Under the pieces are notes generated by a model. It saw nothing but the letters and a program-made list of their open reading frames with translations, made no database searches and was not told the DNA's origin. Positions 59,780 through 64,000 of a DNA stretch of 64,000 nt are shown here, piece after piece; position 1 is the stretch's first letter; every line of letters starts with the position of its first letter. The stretch lies in contig JXTB01000110.1 in the NCBI GenBank assembly GCA_002914805.1, positions 874,045 to 938,044 on the forward strand. Direction: 5' to 3'. Both the position numbers and the translations under genes were made by a program. Source of the DNA: Parasponia andersonii. Its lineage: Eukaryota > Streptophyta > Magnoliopsida > Rosales > Cannabaceae.

Positions 59780-59990
59780 CTAGTGGATAAATTGAAGCTT
59801 GCTTCCTCACTGATGGAGAAAATTGTTTTGGCCTGTGTGGGGGATGTTATTTGTGTCAACAAAGGAAACGTGGTTAGAGCCTGCTATTCCAAACGCCTAT
59901 ATTATGGCCATCCCTCTGTTTTGGCCTCTGAAATCATATCTACACGTGAAGGGCTACTCTTTATTTTTTTATTATTATTTTTTTTTAAAT
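59780..59990 (+). pseudogene. RNase H-like (RVT_3) fragment, N-terminal part
   Basis: The frame 59783-59990 includes GDVICVNKGNVVRACYSKRL, then YYGHPSVLASEIISTREGLL. This follows the plant RVT_3 pattern G.VIRD..GNVV.A.SKRL...S...AE..ALREGLL. Such domains are found at the 3' end of plant LINE-like elements and in derived host genes. It then runs into a T-rich stretch and no further homology follows nearby. Confidence 0.5.
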
Positions 59991-60059
59991 CTTTTGTGGA
60001 AGGAATTACGAACATTTTTTTTTTTTATTTGCCACATTATCATTATAGCTAATTTCCTA

Positions 60060-60710
60060 TAGCAATTATCACCAATATAGCTATAATATTCCTTTTCAAG
60101 ATGGAACGGACAAAACCTCAATAAAACGCATCACTGAATAAAAATATCGGAATCATTTAAGCGCGTTGATTTGGCCCCATTTTTTGTATATTTTTTTGAG
60201 AATAAATAATAAACACCATTGGTATGTCATATATATAGATATTATATACATACACATACAGAAATATACATAATTGATTCTATTTTCGTCAGCACCAAGA
60301 CCAATATATGACTCTCAACCACGTAACGAAAGATGATGAAATTTCGAGACTGACTAATCGACTAGAAACACACACATAGTTTTCCAAATGGCGGCCGGCC
60401 AATAAGGTCTATTGATGTGGTACTAATATGCTCTAGAATTTATATATATATAAAAGACATTAATTCAGTAAGATTTTTTTAACCCATAAATCTATTTATA
60501 CGTATTATTTTACTCAATTAAAATTTATCACAAACATAAATTTGAGAAAAATATTAAATAATATATATTTATTCTAATTTATAATTATCATTAGATAATA
60601 ATATAATATTTTAAAATATATATATAGATAAGTATTAAAAAAATACCAACTCAATTATGGCCGTATGGTTTTAATTAATATAAATATATATATATATATA
60701 TATATATTTT
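60060..60710. other. AT-rich intergenic DNA with TA tracts
   Basis: No gene seen. TA microsatellite at 60688-60707. Confidence 0.5.
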
Positions 60711-60860
60711 GTAATTTGATAGATTCTTATATAAATTTAAGGGAGTATATATGTGTGTGTTTGTTCATNTATATATATATATATTGTAATTTGATAGATT
60801 CCTATATAAATTTAAGGGAGTATATATGTGCGTGTTTGTACATGTACATATGTATATGCG
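60711..60860 (+). repeat. Two tandem copies of a 75-bp unit, with an N between
   Basis: GTAATTTGATAGATTC starts units at 60711 and 60786, each continuing AAATTTAAGGGAGTATATAT. The N at 60769 lies in the TA tract at the unit border, so copy number may be uncertain. Confidence 0.85.
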
Positions 60861-62459
60861 CATTATAAGATTGAAAATTGTGCCTTACCAGGAGAAGAAA
60901 GAACGAAAAATCCTAAGGCCCACAGATGGGTGTCTGTCTCTTCCTTTATATTTTTATTATTAATAAACAGCTTCATAATATTGGTTTCCTATTGGAGAAG
61001 GTCAAGTCAGTAGCATCATTATAATTATCATGAAGGGAGGGACTTAATTTTAATTGGTTCTTTATTCTTTACCCTTCGAGAAAAATATTTGGGGAAGAAA
61101 TTTAATCTTATTTTTTATGTTCGCTAGTAACTCAAAGAAGATACGAAGAATCAAGAACAGGCATTCAATTAAAGACTTTGCCTACGTTTATTTCCACTTT
61201 TTTAGGAGCTTAAATTAATTATAATAGCAATTTTTGTGCTCTAATAAACACTACTTTGGGCATATATATAAAATTACCTTATCAATCTCTTGAATAACTT
61301 TAAAAGAGAAAGTGACTGAAAAGAAAAAGTCAGTAATCTCCAACCAAAAGTGGGTTTTATAGTTCATAATTTTTTTTAATTGACAAACGAGTATGTAGAT
61401 CAAAACTTAAAAATCAAAATGTGGATGGTTATTAATCAAAGCCAAATCTACGACAACACCCACAATTCAGAAATTAATTGATTAAGATAGTATTAATTGC
61501 TACACATATCATGCACTGTGCTTGTATACATACATGCATAAATGTTTTTTAGAGAAATATATGTATATGATCTATGCGTATGAAACTATTTCTATATGGT
61601 TATAAATATGGTTTCTAAGTGCGTTTACATATATATAGAGAGAGATTTGAAAGGGGAATAAAACGTTGGTAAATGTGGTTAAAATTTGATCTAATTAAAA
61701 GAAAAGATGAGTTTTCCTGATTGCAAAAGGTTCCGCATATTCTTGTCTCATTAAAGCATAACCGGTGGACTGAAATCGCTCATATGCGCTCATTAAAGAA
61801 ATTTTCACGTTAAGTTCCATCAACTGCTCAAGGAGAAGTCCCACAACAAAACCCGATCTTCCAACATATAAGATCAGTAAGTATACATGTTTTCATATAG
61901 AGTTTTATTAATTTATTAAGGTCAGTTAATTAGATATTAAAATAAATAAATAAGCATATAAATAGTATATAAAAAAAATAATAAGCATGTACACACTCCC
62001 CTGCTTTGAACTTTGAATACATGAGTTTCAGGGGCACATATAAATAGTAATTTATTAATAATTGGTTAAAAATATGTCTTTGAAAGTGTTGAATTTTTTA
62101 TTCAATTGAATCGTTTCTTATAGGAAGAGGAATGCAACTAGGAATTTTCTCGTTCTAAAACCTAACATTAGAATAGCAGCAAGATATAAACCATATTATA
62201 TTAGTGTCAAGTATATGGGCCTCCTTGTTTTTTAGTCTTTGAAATGAAGGAACAAGAGTCACTATCATCCTCTCTCAACACACCACCAGTAGAAGTATTT
62301 GACCCGAGCACTGTATAACTACGGTCGAACACTTAATACACATCTGAGACTATATATTAAGGCCATCATTTGTCCAAGTTGGGGTGATTGAATCGTAAAT
62401 AGACCATCGTTTATAGATATGTACGCACTGTCTATGTACTAGATTATTACCTATTGCCA
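60861..62459. other. AT-rich intergenic DNA, no gene recognised
   Basis: No coding frame with recognisable domains. Confidence 0.5.
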
Positions 62460-62622
62460 GTGATAGAGATAGATTATCTCTGAGTAGCGGTTGTAATTTT
62501 GTTGCTTTGTTTTTTAATATTGGAAATGAAGTGGCCCATATTGTTGTTCTAAGTCTTATCTCTAAAATGTTTTGGACTGAGAAAATTCTTATTTGTATTG
62601 CTTCATCCTGTTGTACAGATTG
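62460..62622 (+). pseudogene. RNase H-like (RVT_3) fragment, C-terminal part
   Basis: A reading ending at the TGA at 62620-62622 gives GCNFVALFFNIGNEVAHIVV, then a W..E..L.CI..S...D pattern. This matches the end of plant RVT_3 domains (C.F..V.RSGN.VAH.LA ... W.EE.P.CI). The frame shifts are few but the piece is short. Confidence 0.4.
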
Positions 62623-64000
62623 ATTCTATATATCAATGAAGAATTTATGCCTTCTGCTTGAAAAAATGGATTTTCATTTCCTAGTCATATTTCAAAACTT
62701 TTATTAGACGTATATTTGGTGAGTGTTATCTAAATAGATCAAGATTTTTTAATCAACATGATCTTATGAATACTCTTCTAGAGATTCTACTTATGTTCGT
62801 CTTTTATTTTATTTTATTTTATCTTTCCGTTTCCTTTTAGATCGTATCCGTGACAAGAATTTCCTTTGTTGATTTAATTAATTTTACCATTTTACTTTTG
62901 TTTTTATGTATCTCATTTGGATAAGCATATGATGTTAGTGTATTAATTATGAGTACCAATATGGTTGGATATGCTTTATTTTTTGGATTTTATATTTACT
63001 CCTTCCCTTTTATTAAAATAAAATGTTAACTAGGTACCATATACTTATAATGTACTCAAAAAATTTGTACCAAAATTAAATCGTATGATTTTCATCCACA
63101 CAATATTAAATAATATGGTCTAATTAATTTTTCCTTTTAGGAGAGTTGACGTTCTCGTAGGAATAAATATATACGTGACTCCAATCTTTAGAACGGTGTA
63201 AATTTAAATTTTCAAAATACAGAAGTCTAACTGTTAGAAGTAATTTTTTTCTTGCAGCATTAAGCATTAGTTGAATGAGAAATTAATTCAGTAGGTAGCT
63301 GATGTAGACACAAGAAAAGACATGATTGAAAAACAATTACAAAAGGTAATAATAATTGTATCCATGTTTCTCCGTACTCACAAGAACTCGACGGAAAGTT
63401 ACTGTACAATAAATTGATTGAACTAACTGATTGTCACAAACCGAAAATAATGATTTTCCCATAGCAGCCAATTATAATACAAATCAAATACTTGTATATT
63501 CACACGAATTGGATATCTTTCTTAATTATGCCCTTAAATGTTAACATCAACTTGACTTTAAAATAATTGATTTATTGCTAATTATGTCGATTTTTGGCTT
63601 GAAAGGTAACATCTTGGCATGCAAAAGGCACCAAAAGATTAGTCTCTACACTGATTAGTATTGAAAGCAACTGATTATTCCTTGCGCAGTTGCATCCAAA
63701 CAGGCCTTAACATTTTGGTCTATTTCCTAATGGCCTACACTGCTTTCAAATTTCGTGGCTGTGCTAGCTTAGTTTGTTTAGTCGTCTTTGCGTTCATTTT
63801 TCTTCTTTATATATGATACTATATTTTCTGAAAATGAAGTGCACGTCCTTGCAATTATTAACATCTTTATCCAAATATTCTAAATAAAAAATACAAGAAA
63901 TTCATAATTGAGTGCATTAGATCGAGAGTTATGTAGTAGTACGGTGAATTGTGATATAACTGTTGGATCGCCTAGGACAACATCATGCGTGGATTTTGTT
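62623..64000. other. AT-rich intergenic DNA to window end, no gene recognised
   Basis: I see no gene, RNA or mobile-element ends here. Confidence 0.5.

Overview
This is nuclear DNA from a flowering plant, most likely a eudicot. It is AT-rich, has spliceosomal introns with GT-AG ends, and is full of plant LTR retrotransposons, a SINE, a Helitron and MITEs. Two host genes can be read completely. A cytosolic phosphoglucomutase lies on the + strand (17179-29155; 17 coding exons; 582 residues). A pectinesterase with an N-terminal inhibitor-type pro-region lies on the - strand (46334-48789; 2 exons; 546 residues). Everything else that could be recognised is mobile-element DNA, its decay products, or AT-rich intergenic DNA.

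Layout. 1-7983: 3' part of a decayed Ty3/gypsy element of the Tat lineage (protease, RT, two RNase H domains, integrase, an antisense gene, 3' LTR). 8280-10440: remnant of a second LTR element (gag fragment) set in nested repeats. 10441-16700: intergenic, with a short Helitron (12609-12867), a pyrimidine-rich tract and a 1.45-kb field of degenerate TTACTGGTTA-type repeats. 16900-29460: promoter, body and poly(A) signal of the phosphoglucomutase gene. Intron 11 carries a complete but dead Ty1/copia element in antisense, bounded by the 5-bp target duplication CCTTA. 30000-30325: antisense SINE. 32194-32998: solo LTR, inverted, of the same family as the next element. 34059-45897: an 11.8-kb Tat element with both LTRs, a decayed gag-pol, a 112-bp tandem array and another antisense gene. 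46334-48980: pectinesterase gene. 49000-64000: AT-rich DNA with a 600-bp Tourist-like MITE, a probable copia solo LTR, several tandem repeats, and two separated pieces of an RNase H-like (RVT_3) domain.

How the parts relate. The host genes are unrelated in function: sugar-phosphate interconversion in the cytosol and pectin de-esterification in the wall. They share only the locality. The most interesting layer is in the two Tat elements. Each carries, between integrase and 3' LTR, a gene on the opposite strand. In the first element this gene keeps recognisable GT-AG introns and a coiled-coil C-terminus. Each element also has the additional archaeal-type RNase H typical of the Tat clade, and the second carries a 112-bp array in the hypervariable region that is known to seed plant satellites.

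Single ambiguous bases (N) occur at 3043, 3838, 11377 and 60769. All domain calls come from reading translations; no database search was run. LTR ages and family names are therefore not given.
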